From: Leucobacter sp. L43
GTDB taxonomy: Bacteria; Actinomycetota; Actinomycetes; Actinomycetales; Microbacteriaceae
Length of the DNA: 64,000 nt
Assembly (NCBI RefSeq): GCF_016597785.1
Contig: NZ_JAENJG010000001.1
Location: 496,001 to 560,000 of the forward strand
Direction of reading: 5' to 3'
Positions within the stretch are counted from its first letter, which is position 1. Every line of letters begins with the position of its first letter. Below, one piece after another: positions 52,705-64,000 of this stretch. The translations under genes and the position numbers were made by a program. Below the pieces are notes generated by a model. It ran no database searches. It was given only the letters and a program-made list of their open reading frames with translations, and was not told where the DNA came from.

Positions 52705-54266
52705 CAGTTCGTCGCCTTTCCGGTCTGGGCCGTCGCAAGGAAGGCTGCATCGAGCTCCGGTGCCTGCGTCCAGAACGGCGCGTCGTCGCGATCGGCGATG
52801 AGCTGTTCGATGGCGCTTCCGGCGCGGTAGAGCCGCGCGTCTTCGAAGGCGGGGGCCATGAGCTGCAGACCGACCGGGAGGCCGTCTTCGCTCGCCGTGC
52901 CGATGGGCAGGCTGATGCCGGGGATTCCCGCGAGGTTCGCGGGAATCGTCGTCGCGTCATTGAGGTAATCGCGCATGGGGTCTCCGGAGTGAGCGCCGAG
53001 CGCCCAAGCGGTGGTGGGCGCGGTCGGCGAGGCGATCACGTCGACCTGGTCGAAAGCGGCGGCGAAATCACGCTGAATCAGCGTGCGCACCTGCTGGGCG
53101 CTGCCGTAGTAGGCGTCGTAGTAGCCCGCTGACAGCGCGTAGGTGCCGAGGATGATGCGTCGTTTCACCTCGGCACCGAACCCTGCCGCACGAGTCTCGC
53201 TCATCACGCCCTCCACGGTCGCCCCGCCCTGCGGCGTCACGCGGAGCCCGAATCGCACGGAGTCGTACTTCGCGAGATTGCTCGAGGCCTCTGCGGGAAG
53301 GATGAGGTAGTAGGCCGCCACCGCGTACTCGAAATGCGGCGCATCGATCTCGACGATCTCCGCACCCTGAGCGGTGAGCAGATCGAGCGCCTGCTCGAAC
53401 CGCGCCTGCACCCCTGATTGCACGCCGTCGATCATCAGCTGCTTCACGACGCCGACGCGCAGGCCGGCGAGGGTGGCGGGGTCTGCACCGCTTCGCGCAG
53501 CTGCAGCCATCGACGGCCACGCGAAGTCGAGCGATGTCGAGTCGTGCCGATCGTGCCCGGAGATGGCGTCGTGCAGCAGCGCCGTGTCGAGCACCGTGCG
53601 GGCGCACGGCCCGATCTGATCGAGCGACGAGGCGAGCGCGATCGCGCCATATCGGCTCACGCCGCCGTAGGTCGGCTTCATGCCGACGGTGCCGGTCAGG
53701 GCGGCAGGCTGACGGATCGATCCGCCGGTATCAGAGCCGAGTGCGAGCGGGGCTTCGAAAGCGCTCACCGCCACGGCGGAGCCGCCTCCTGAACCACCGG
53801 GAACGCGGTCGAGCTTCCACGGATTCAGCGTGGGTCCGTAGGCCGAGTTCTCGGTCGAAGAACCCATCGCGAATTCATCCATGTTCGTCTTGCCGATGGG
53901 AATCAGACCGGCTGCACGCGCCCGCGCGACGGCCGTCGCGTCGAAGGGCGAACGGTATCCCTCGAGGATCTTCGATCCCGAGGTCGCCGGCATGTCAGTC
54001 GTGACGAGCACGTCCTTGATGGCGAGGGGCACTCCGGCGAGCTCTCCGAGCGACTCTCCGGATGCGCGGCGGGCGTCGATGTCGCGCGCCGCTGCGAGTG
54101 AGATCTCGGCGTCGGTCGCGAGAAACGCGTTGAGTGTTCCGTCGACGGCGGCGATGCGATCGAGATGAGCCTGCGTCGCTTCTGCGGAGGACACCTCACC
54201 CGCGGTGAGCCGAGCGGCGAGCTCGGCCGCAGTCAGCTGGATCACGTCGTTCATCGCGGCGCTCAT
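52704..54266 (-). CDS. gatA: Asp/Glu-tRNA amidotransferase subunit A
   Basis: GatA is the glutaminase that releases ammonia for transfer to the tRNA-bound amino acid. The 520 residues show the amidase signature: catalytic Lys in [11 protein letters not shown], the [11 protein letters not shown] loop and [14 protein letters not shown] with the cis-Ser and nucleophilic Ser. [18 protein letters not shown] is the family block before it. The start at 54266 overlaps the gatC stop (ATGA). Standard gatC-gatA-gatB order. Confidence 0.95.
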   Translation of the reverse strand: MSAAMNDVIQLTAAELAARLTAGEVSSAEATQAHLDRIAAVDGTLNAFLATDAEISLAAARDIDARRASGESLGELAGVPLAIKDVLVTTDMPATSGSKILEGYRSPFDATAVARARAAGLIPIGKTNMDEFAMGSSTENSAYGPTLNPWKLDRVPGGSGGGSAVAVSAFEAPLALGSDTGGSIRQPAALTGTVGMKPTYGGVSRYGAIALASSLDQIGPCARTVLDTALLHDAISGHDRHDSTSLDFAWPSMAAAARSGADPATLAGLRVGVVKQLMIDGVQSGVQARFEQALDLLTAQGAEIVEIDAPHFEYAVAAYYLILPAEASSNLAKYDSVRFGLRVTPQGGATVEGVMSETRAAGFGAEVKRRIILGTYALSAGYYDAYYGSAQQVRTLIQRDFAAAFDQVDVIASPTAPTTAWALGAHSGDPMRDYLNDATTIPANLAGIPGISLPIGTASEDGLPVGLQLMAPAFEDARLYRAGSAIEQLIADRDDAPFWTQAPELDAAFLATAQTGKATN

Positions 54267-54583
54267 TGCTCTTCACCGAGGATCGACGACACGCGGAACA
54301 TGCCGTCGGTGGTCTCCGGTGCGTTCGCGAGCGCTTCCTCCTGCGTCAGCACGTCGGAGACGATGTCGGGCCGCGTGACGTTGCTCAGTGGAATGGGGTG
54401 ACTGGTCGCGGGGACATCGGGGGTCGTCACCTCGCCGACCTTCGCGATGTGGGTCAGGATCGAGTCGAGGTCGCTGGTGAGCGCCCCGATCTCGTCGTTG
54501 GTGAGGGCGATTCGTGCGAGGCCCGCGAGATGTGCGACGGTGTCCGCCGTGATCTCGGTGCTCGCCGCGCTGGCTTCAGGCAT
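54263..54583 (-). CDS. gatC: Asp/Glu-tRNA amidotransferase subunit C
   Basis: GatC is a small helical wrap-around subunit that stabilises GatA on GatB. The 106 residues fit the family: [20 protein letters not shown] then [20 protein letters not shown], and the [20 protein letters not shown] segment. TGGAGCA precedes the ATG at 54583. It overlaps gatA by 4 nt. Confidence 0.93.
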   Translation of the reverse strand: MPEASAASTEITADTVAHLAGLARIALTNDEIGALTSDLDSILTHIAKVGEVTTPDVPATSHPIPLSNVTRPDIVSDVLTQEEALANAPETTDGMFRVSSILGEEQ

Positions 54584-54659
54584 GCTGCTCCATCGGGAGG
54601 GGTCATCTGGGAACGCCCACCATCCTATCGGCGGCTCGAGCGCGAGATCTCAGCGGCGC

Positions 54660-55316
54660 TCAGCCGGGGATTCGCGGGGCCGTCACCGGAGCCTGAAACG
54701 GCAGATCGGCTCCCGCCCAGGTCCCATCGGGCGACCAGAGCTCCGAGCATCCGCGTCGATGACTCGTCGCCACATGCGCGTCGACGATCCCGATCGCCGT
54801 CATCAGGGCGTAGACGGTCGTCGGACCGACGAACGCGAACCCTCGGCGTTTGAGCGCACGCGCCAACGCTGTGGATTCCGAGGAGAGCGTCGGTACGTCG
54901 ACGTCGCGCGCGGGCACGGGCGATCGCTCCGGGCGGAACGACCAGACGAACTCTGCGAGGCCTATCCCATCCTCCTCGCGGAGCCGAAGGGCCGCCCGCG
55001 CGTTCGCGATCGTGGCGATGATCTTCCGCTCGTTGCGAATGATGCGCGCATCGGCGAGCAACCGCGTGACGTCGCCATCGCTGTAGCGCGACACCTGCTC
55101 GATCGAGAAACCGTCAAATGCCTCGCGGAATGCGACGCGCTTGCGCAGCACCGTCAGCCACGACAGTCCTGATTGGAACGCCTCGAGGGAGAGACGTTCG
55201 AAGACGCCGTCGTCGTCGAACACCGGCATCCCCCACTCCGCGTCGTAGTAGGCCGTCAGCAGCGGATCCTGCAGTGCCCATGCTGCGCGAACCGGTGTGT
55301 CAGTGTTCTCTGCCAT
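54660..55316 (-). CDS. tag: DNA-3-methyladenine glycosylase I family protein
   Basis: Tag removes 3-methyladenine from alkylated DNA. The 218 residues cover the HhH-GPD-like helical fold: DPLLTAYYDAEWGMPVFDDDGVFERL, LEAFQSGLSWLTVLRKR and FVGPTTVYALMTAIGIVDAH. In E. coli the Zn site uses Cys4, His17, His175 and Cys179. Here the last two are kept in SHRRGC, but the first Cys is missing and the YHD His is Tyr (YYD), so this member has half the site. It may use another metal arrangement or none. Good AAGGAGC before the ATG. Confidence 0.92.
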   Translation of the reverse strand: MAENTDTPVRAAWALQDPLLTAYYDAEWGMPVFDDDGVFERLSLEAFQSGLSWLTVLRKRVAFREAFDGFSIEQVSRYSDGDVTRLLADARIIRNERKIIATIANARAALRLREEDGIGLAEFVWSFRPERSPVPARDVDVPTLSSESTALARALKRRGFAFVGPTTVYALMTAIGIVDAHVATSHRRGCSELWSPDGTWAGADLPFQAPVTAPRIPG

Positions 55317-55437
55317 CGGCGCTCCTTCACGAAGATCGGCGCGGCCTGCAGCCGCTATCGGTCATCTCACCGTATCTTCCGCGAGATGCGCAGACATGTT
55401 CGAGCGGACGGGTGTGCATAAGTCGACAAATTTCGTC

Positions 55438-59003
<3,566 letters not shown>

Positions 59004-59088
59004 CAGAGCATTCTAGTCGTCCGAAACCCGGGAGTCGACTCCGCGAAATCGTCGGCTGCCCGTCGCGGATCGGACCGCGAGGCTCGAG

Positions 59089-60282
59089 TCAGCTGAGCCC
59101 TGCCGCACGGGCCGAACGCAGCGCCGCAGGGAGCGCCGCGAGGAGCGCATCCACCTCCGACTCCGTGCTCTCCTGGCCCAGCGTGAAACGCAGCGCCCCT
59201 GCCGCGTCTTCGGGCGCGACCCCCATGGCGAGCAGCACATGCGAGAGCTCGGCCACCCCGGCCTGGCACGCGGAGCCGACGGAGACCGAGACGCCGGCAC
59301 CGTCGAGGAGGAAGACGAGCGAATCCCCTTGACAGCCAGGGAAGGTGAAGTGGGCATTGCCCGGTAGTCGGCCCGCACCGGCTGGGGCTCCGCGGAGCAC
59401 CGCGGTCGGATCCGCCTCGCGCACGCCGGAGATGAGTCGGTCGCGCAGGCGCTCCAGGTGGGCGAGGCCATTGCGTCGGGGACGCCCCTCCTCGTCGAGG
59501 AGCATCTCGAGCGCCGCAGCGAAGGCTACGGCACCGGCGACGTCCTGCGTACCGGAACGGGATCGCTGCTGGCTCCCGCCGTGCAGCAGCGGCTCGACGG
59601 TGACCCGGCGGCCGAGGATCACGGCGCCGACGCCGACCGGTCCACCCACCTTATGCGCCGAAAGGCTGAGCGCCGAGGCTCCCGATGCTGCGAAATCGAT
59701 CGGAACCTGCCCGAGCGCCGAGACGGCGTCGACGTGGGCCGGCACGCCGTGGGCCGCGGCTATCGCGCACAGTTCCCGCACGGGTTGCAGCGTGCCGACC
59801 TCGTTGTTCGCCCAGAGAAACGAGATGACCGCGACTCGATCGGCGCCCGCTGCGGCGATCGCGGCTTCGAGCGCCCCCGGCGTCAGCAGGCCGTTCTCAT
59901 CGATCGGCACGCCGACCAGCTCCGCGCCCTGAACATCACGCAGCCACTCCGCGGTCTCCATGGTCGCGTGATGCTCGCCCTCGGCGATCAGCACGACCGG
60001 CCCTGAACCGGAGCGACGACGCGACCAGTAGAGTCCCTTGAGCGCGAGATTGATCGACTCTGTCCCGCCCGCCGTGAGGATGAGCTCGGCGTGGTCGCAG
60101 CCGACCATCCGGGCGATGCTGTCGCGGGCAGCCTCCAGCAGCTGACTCGCCCGCTGGCCGTGTCCGTGCGTCGACGCCGGGTTCCCCACCGTGCGGAGTG
60201 CATCGGTGTAGACCTCCAGCACCGCTTCGGGCATCGGCGATGTCGCAGCATGGTCGAGATACGCGCGCCCGCCCACCATCAT
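59089..60282 (-). CDS. Cysteine desulfurase (NifS/IscS family)
   Basis: A PLP enzyme that takes sulfur from cysteine for tRNA thiolation and Fe-S clusters. The 397 residues have YLDHAATSPMPEAVLEV at the start, TAGGTESINLALKG, the PLP Lys in LSLSAHKVGGPVG and the catalytic Cys in VGSACQAG. The ATG at 60282 (or the next at 60279) is placed 10 nt after the thioredoxin-TPR stop. It is upstream of mnmA, which suggests it serves as its donor. Confidence 0.92.
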   Translation of the reverse strand: MMVGGRAYLDHAATSPMPEAVLEVYTDALRTVGNPASTHGHGQRASQLLEAARDSIARMVGCDHAELILTAGGTESINLALKGLYWSRRRSGSGPVVLIAEGEHHATMETAEWLRDVQGAELVGVPIDENGLLTPGALEAAIAAAGADRVAVISFLWANNEVGTLQPVRELCAIAAAHGVPAHVDAVSALGQVPIDFAASGASALSLSAHKVGGPVGVGAVILGRRVTVEPLLHGGSQQRSRSGTQDVAGAVAFAAALEMLLDEEGRPRRNGLAHLERLRDRLISGVREADPTAVLRGAPAGAGRLPGNAHFTFPGCQGDSLVFLLDGAGVSVSVGSACQAGVAELSHVLLAMGVAPEDAAGALRFTLGQESTESEVDALLAALPAALRSARAAGLS

Positions 60283-60292
60283 GGCGTCGCGC

Positions 60293-61258
60293 TCAGTAGA
60301 GGAGGTTGGCGAGACGGCTGCGGGCCGCTGCGACTCGCGGATCGGCGACGCCCACGACCTCGAACAGTTCGAGCAGCCGTTCACGGATCGTTGCTCGCCC
60401 CTCGGCATCCTGCTCGACGAACAGGTCGAGCAGCCGCAGGAAGGCGTCTTCCACATGGCCCCCGGAGACGTCCAGATCTGCGACGCGGAGTTGCGCCTCG
60501 ACGTCGCCGGGCGCGGCTGCCGCACCGCTGCGAATCTCGTCGGCGCTGAGCCCCTGCAGGCGATGCAGCAGTTTCACCTGCACGAGCGCAGCTCGCGCTT
60601 CGGCGTCCGCCGGGGAGCGCGTGAGCACGGCCTCCCACTCGGTGATGGCCTGCTCGTAGTCACCGCGCTCGGCGGCTTCGATGGCCGCGAGGTGCGCCGC
60701 TGGAATCTCCGGTTCTGCCGGAGCGGCCTGCTCGTCAGCGTCCTCGATATCGGGAGCGTTCACGCGGCCGGTGACGCCGTGCTGCTCCGCGAGCTGCAGG
60801 AGCTGCCCGAAGTACTCGCGAACCTGCTCCTCGGGAACCGGGCCTTGGAAGAGGGGAACCGGCCGCCCCGCGACCAGTGCGATGACCGTTGGAACCGCCT
60901 GCGCCTGGAACGCCTGCGCGAGACCGGGGCTGGCATCGACGTCGATCCTGGCCAGGAGCAGTCGTCCGCCGAGTTCGCGAGTGACCTGCTCGAGCACCGA
61001 TCCGAGCGACACGGAGGGCTCGCTCCGAGCAGACCACAGCAGTGCCACGACGGGGACGACGCTGGAAAGCTGAGCGGCCTGCTCGAATGTGGCATCGGTG
61101 ACGTCGATGACGAGCGACGGGACATCGACGACGGAGCCGCCAGCAGCGCTCCCGGGCGCCGCAGATGGGGCACCCCCCTGGGGAGCAGCCGCGCGCGCTG
61201 CGAGGTGGCTGAGATCCACCCCTCCACCTGGCAGTCGCTCTGGAATCTGCTGTGTCAT
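60293..61258 (-). CDS. Thioredoxin-like TPR protein (CnoX/YbbN type)
   Basis: The 321 residues join a thioredoxin fold (about 45-155) to TPR-like helices (about 180-320). The CXXC active site is lost: the WCGPC position reads WSARSEP, so it cannot be an ordinary dithiol reductase. The E. coli relative CnoX/YbbN is a chaperone-holdase that passes client proteins to GroEL. This function is likely but unproven here. Strong GAGGAAGGA lies before the ATG at 61258. It is directly upstream of the cysteine desulfurase. Confidence 0.85.
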   Translation of the reverse strand: MTQQIPERLPGGGVDLSHLAARAAAPQGGAPSAAPGSAAGGSVVDVPSLVIDVTDATFEQAAQLSSVVPVVALLWSARSEPSVSLGSVLEQVTRELGGRLLLARIDVDASPGLAQAFQAQAVPTVIALVAGRPVPLFQGPVPEEQVREYFGQLLQLAEQHGVTGRVNAPDIEDADEQAAPAEPEIPAAHLAAIEAAERGDYEQAITEWEAVLTRSPADAEARAALVQVKLLHRLQGLSADEIRSGAAAAPGDVEAQLRVADLDVSGGHVEDAFLRLLDLFVEQDAEGRATIRERLLELFEVVGVADPRVAAARSRLANLLY

Positions 61259-61335
61259 CGTGATCGATCCTTCCTCATGTTCGGTCCTCATCGACGGGGC
61301 GGCATGAGCCGTCTGGCCGCGGCGCCCCGTCGACG

Positions 61336-62553
61336 CTAGTTCGTGACGCCGACGAGCTCGCTCGTGACGCCGAGCAGCTCGATCTTCGCATCCTCCGACT
61401 TGCTGGGCACGAAGAACAGCATCTGGTGCGCGACTTGCTGTACGAGACGCTCCTGCTCGCCCTCCAGGCCGGAGAGCGCTGTGATCGCACCCTGCGCCTG
61501 CGGTTTGAATCGGCCGCCGGCAGCGTCGACGATCTGCTCATCGATGACGGTCGTGGCGACCAGCGCGCCGCCGGCACCCGTCGAGAGCGCGACGACCGGC
61601 GCGTCGCCCTGTCGGGCAGTCGCGCTGTACTTCATCGTCTGCCCCTTCTCGTCGGATTGCTGCTGCGCCGCAGCGGCACGAGCCTTGCCGTAGTTCTCGA
61701 GGAGCGTGTCGCTCTCGAGGTCGAAGAGCTCGGCCTCCGGAGCTTCAGTGCCGTTCTCGAGCAGCGAAGCGTAGGCTGCCCCGACCTCGCCGGGCGGCAG
61801 CATCAGCGTCTCGATGTCGTTGGAAAGCAGTGCCGTGCCGTCCTCGGCCGGAGCCGCCTGAGGCATTGAGATGCCTCCGCGCAGCGCGATCACGCGCGAC
61901 ACCTCGAAGTTCTCCTGCGGCGACTGCTGCGTCATGATCAGGGCGAGAGACGGAGAGGTCTGCTCATCGGTCGCGCCGTCGCCCGCTTCCGCATCGGCGT
62001 CAGCCGCTTCGGAAGCGGCATCCGCCGAACCGTCGGCGGTCCCGTCGGCCGCAGCATCGGCATCGGTCTTGCCGGACGACGACGCCACGGTGACGAACGC
62101 GGTTCTCGGCCAGGACTCCGTGCTCTGCACCAGCGCGTAGTCGAGTTCTTCATCGGTGATCCTGGGCGGAACCACCGCATAATCGGGCACCGACGCGCGA
62201 ATCGTGTAGTTCGCCGTGCGCTGTGCGAGGGCGTCGTCGACGAACCGCTCGTCGAGCGCGGCCGCGTCGAGGTCGTCGTCGCCCTCGTTCGCCGCCGCGG
62301 AGACCTGCTCGACGATGCGATGCAGTTGCGCTTCCGTGACGGGCACCGGCGCGATGGACGACGGCTGCGCCGTCGGAGTTTCTTCCACCGGCTTCGGGCC
62401 CATCTGCGGCCAGTACTCGGCGGAGCAACCCGACAGCCCGAGCACCGCGGCGATTCCCAGCACGGGGAGCAGGCGGCGCCCGTATCGTCGGTTCTGCCTC
62501 GTTCGGGCGATCATGCCGTCCCGACCCGCTCGGTTCCGAATGTTCAGCGTCAT
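61336..62553 (-). CDS. Possible separate lipoprotein from an internal start
   Basis: The ATG at 62553, in the same frame as the longer gene, follows a strong Shine-Dalgarno AGAGGAGA at 4 nt. The product (405 residues) has a full lipoprotein signal: Arg-rich N-region, LLPVLGIAAVLGL core and lipobox LSGC. That signal would lie in the middle of the longer protein. So either two genes are fused in frame, or two nested products are made. Function unknown. Confidence 0.5.
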   Translation of the reverse strand: MTLNIRNRAGRDGMIARTRQNRRYGRRLLPVLGIAAVLGLSGCSAEYWPQMGPKPVEETPTAQPSSIAPVPVTEAQLHRIVEQVSAAANEGDDDLDAAALDERFVDDALAQRTANYTIRASVPDYAVVPPRITDEELDYALVQSTESWPRTAFVTVASSSGKTDADAAADGTADGSADAASEAADADAEAGDGATDEQTSPSLALIMTQQSPQENFEVSRVIALRGGISMPQAAPAEDGTALLSNDIETLMLPPGEVGAAYASLLENGTEAPEAELFDLESDTLLENYGKARAAAAQQQSDEKGQTMKYSATARQGDAPVVALSTGAGGALVATTVIDEQIVDAAGGRFKPQAQGAITALSGLEGEQERLVQQVAHQMLFFVPSKSEDAKIELLGVTSELVGVTN

Positions 62554-63363
62554 GCGCTCTCCTCTCGGCGGAGCGTCTGCACGGGCATCGGCTCGCGGCG
62601 CAGCACTCCGACCGCGGCGCTCCGGTCGTGCGAACGCATTCCTCAACCCTTGCAGCGGTCCTCGGCGTCCACGGCGAGGACCGAGGCCCCGACGATCATG
62701 GTCGACGGCGAGCAGGTACAGCACCGCGCCGACGATCGCGAGCACGCCTCCCGCTGCCAGCAACGGCCCGGCCCACGGCGTGCTGCGATCCTGCGCCCAC
62801 ACGAGGGACACCTCGCTCGGGATCGGGTCCGTCCCGTTGGTCGCGATCAGCACCGACTGGTCGACGGCGATGGACACCGGAACGCGGAGCGTCTCGGTCT
62901 CGGTCTCGGTCGATCCTCCGTTGCCGTCGATGAATCGGGAGTCGAGCCACAGGTCGCTCCCCCGAGGGTCGAGCCCGTCGCCCGCTTCGTCGGCCTCCGT
63001 CGTCGCGGCTCCGGAACCGGTCTCCGGCGCTTCCGCAGGGGCCCCGGGGATCAACGCCGTGAGGAGTCGCTGCTTCCGCTGGTCCACGGTGAGTTCGGCG
63101 TGCGGGAACGGGGCCAGCCAGGCATCGACGTCGCGTGTCATCGCGGTGGCGACGAACGCGTCGGCGCCCTGCACCACGACGTTCGCCTGGCCGGGGAGCT
63201 TCGAGAACTCGGTGCCGTCGACCACGGCGAAGGCCGCTTCCGACTGGGTGTCGACGGGCAAACTGATCTCTGCCGGACCGGCGAGGAATGTGCGCTGCCC
63301 GAGCCCGAGCAGCAGAAGCACTCCAGACAGCACGAGCACTGCGATCGCAAGCGCATGTCGCAC
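61336..63363 (-). CDS. Membrane protein with in-frame C-terminal lipoprotein region
   Basis: One uninterrupted 675-codon frame from the GTG at 63363 (GAGGAGA upstream). Residues 1-270 have a first membrane helix (HALAIAVLVLSGVLLLLGLG), an extracellular domain with Glu/Thr-rich linker, a second helix at about 200-220 and an Arg-rich cytosolic tail. The remainder has its own signal peptide with lipobox LGLSGC, and a secreted domain of about 340 residues rich in Ala, Asp and Glu. I do not recognise a family for either half. The lower part may be made separately from an internal start (see 61336-62553). Confidence 0.7.
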   Translation of the reverse strand: MRHALAIAVLVLSGVLLLLGLGQRTFLAGPAEISLPVDTQSEAAFAVVDGTEFSKLPGQANVVVQGADAFVATAMTRDVDAWLAPFPHAELTVDQRKQRLLTALIPGAPAEAPETGSGAATTEADEAGDGLDPRGSDLWLDSRFIDGNGGSTETETETLRVPVSIAVDQSVLIATNGTDPIPSEVSLVWAQDRSTPWAGPLLAAGGVLAIVGAVLYLLAVDHDRRGLGPRRGRRGPLQGLRNAFARPERRGRSAAPRADARADAPPRGERMTLNIRNRAGRDGMIARTRQNRRYGRRLLPVLGIAAVLGLSGCSAEYWPQMGPKPVEETPTAQPSSIAPVPVTEAQLHRIVEQVSAAANEGDDDLDAAALDERFVDDALAQRTANYTIRASVPDYAVVPPRITDEELDYALVQSTESWPRTAFVTVASSSGKTDADAAADGTADGSADAASEAADADAEAGDGATDEQTSPSLALIMTQQSPQENFEVSRVIALRGGISMPQAAPAEDGTALLSNDIETLMLPPGEVGAAYASLLENGTEAPEAELFDLESDTLLENYGKARAAAAQQQSDEKGQTMKYSATARQGDAPVVALSTGAGGALVATTVIDEQIVDAAGGRFKPQAQGAITALSGLEGEQERLVQQVAHQMLFFVPSKSEDAKIELLGVTSELVGVTN

Positions 63364-63622
63364 GGGATCTCCTCTACTTTCGCGTCGGTCCGGGAGCGAG
63401 CGATGGAAGCCGCGGGGCCCGAACACGGATCTTCAGCCTCCAACGCTACCGGAGCTTCCCGGGTGTGACATGAGGACTTCGTTTCTGAGGCCTTCGCCAC
63501 GACCGCCCGGAGGGGCTCTGCTCCCCTGCCGTCCGCCGTCGGTTACGCTATCGTTGGGGGGCAATTGTGTTCTCGTCGCGACCCGGTCGGGCACGCGACG
63601 ACATTCAGATTCCGGAGGGCCC

Positions 63623-64000
63623 GTGTCCGAACCAGCCCAGCAGTTCTCCCCCGCGTTCCGCGGTTACAACCGTGATGAGGTCGACGAACGCGTCGGCGCG
63701 CTGACCGGTCACATCGCGACCCTGCAATCGCACCTCGAATCCCTGCAGCAGGCGCACCGGCAGGCATCGCAGGCCGGGGACGAGCAGCGGCAGCTGATCG
63801 CCGATCTGCAGGAGCAGGTAGCCGAACTCGGCGCCTCCGGGTACTCCGGGCTCGGGCTTCGAGTGGAGAAGAGCCTGCAGGTTGCCGAGGATCACGCCCA
63901 GCGACTGATGGCGCAGGCGGACCTCGACGCTGAGAAGCTGCGTCGCTCCTCCGAGGAGGAGAGCCGCCGGGTGCTCACCCAGGCGCAGCGACGCGCCGAC
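63623..64000 (+). CDS. DivIVA-like coiled-coil protein (partial)
   Basis: The first 126 codons of a gene that continues past the right edge. The N-terminus FSPAFRGYNRDEVDERVGAL fits the DivIVA/Wag31-type start that targets the membrane, then long coiled-coil stretches rich in Gln, Glu and Leu follow (SLQQAHRQASQAGDEQRQLI). In Actinobacteria such proteins organise polar growth or division; this one is a paralogue-level guess. The GTG at 63623 has GGAGGG 4-5 nt upstream. It diverges from the membrane/lipoprotein gene, and 196-nt of upstream sequence should hold its promoter (TACGCT near 63544 is a possible -10). Confidence 0.75.
   Translation, partial: MSEPAQQFSPAFRGYNRDEVDERVGALTGHIATLQSHLESLQQAHRQASQAGDEQRQLIADLQEQVAELGASGYSGLGLRVEKSLQVAEDHAQRLMAQADLDAEKLRRSSEEESRRVLTQAQRRAD

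Overview
This 64 kb window is a piece of a high-GC Gram-positive chromosome. The gene set points to the Actinobacteria and most likely the family Microbacteriaceae; a Leucobacter-like genus is my best guess and is not proven. Pointers are the leuC-leuD-murA-plsC-gpsA-ddl and gatC-gatA-gatB orders, an Rv2466c-type CPWC protein whose partner is expected to be mycothiol, a clpS-DUF2017 pair, and two surface proteins that end in LAXTG sorting signals (class E sortase type). Many genes have a -10 hexamer placed so that the start codon is the predicted transcription start (leaderless mRNAs). I see no phage, insertion sequence or CRISPR array; most of the window is housekeeping chromosome.

Layout. 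1-16 kb: the end of a PucR-type regulator, an LAXTG surface protein, thiL, a DUF3515 lipoprotein, and a long leftward block for cell wall, phospholipid and leucine synthesis (ddl, gpsA, plsC, murA, leuD, leuC). Next come a TerC-family protein with a probable yybP-ykoY manganese riboswitch, a YqhA-type membrane protein, tRNA-Leu, and a small accessory patch (mini membrane protein, GNAT remnant, LRV membrane protein, LAXTG ParB-like protein). 16-29 kb: mgtE with a leader, a 1000-residue kinase-aminotransferase fusion, rdgB-rph, murI-rnhB-lepB-rplS, a reductase, a Nei/Fpg glycosylase, rpiB, an Rv2466c-like protein and an aldo/keto reductase. 29-38 kb: pepN-mscS-glbO, an HhH-GPD protein and a GGDEF protein, tRNA-Arg, an MFS transporter, def, orn and tRNA-His.

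38-45 kb holds the most unusual locus: a TetR-like regulator divergent from a translationally coupled pair, a LuxI/FeeM-like acyltransferase and a ThiF/E1-like adenylyltransferase. A GGDEF-EAL membrane protein lies next to it. A small-molecule acyl signal system is a plausible reading but is inference. It is followed by a zincin, clpS, a DUF2017 gene and dinB.

45-64 kb: a SorC-family regulator divergent from glpD-glpF-glpK (glycerol use), gatCAB, tag, ligA, mnmA, a cysteine desulfurase (sulfur donor for the MnmA tRNA thiolase), a thioredoxin-TPR protein, a membrane/lipoprotein reading frame that may make two products, and the start of a DivIVA-like protein cut by the window edge.
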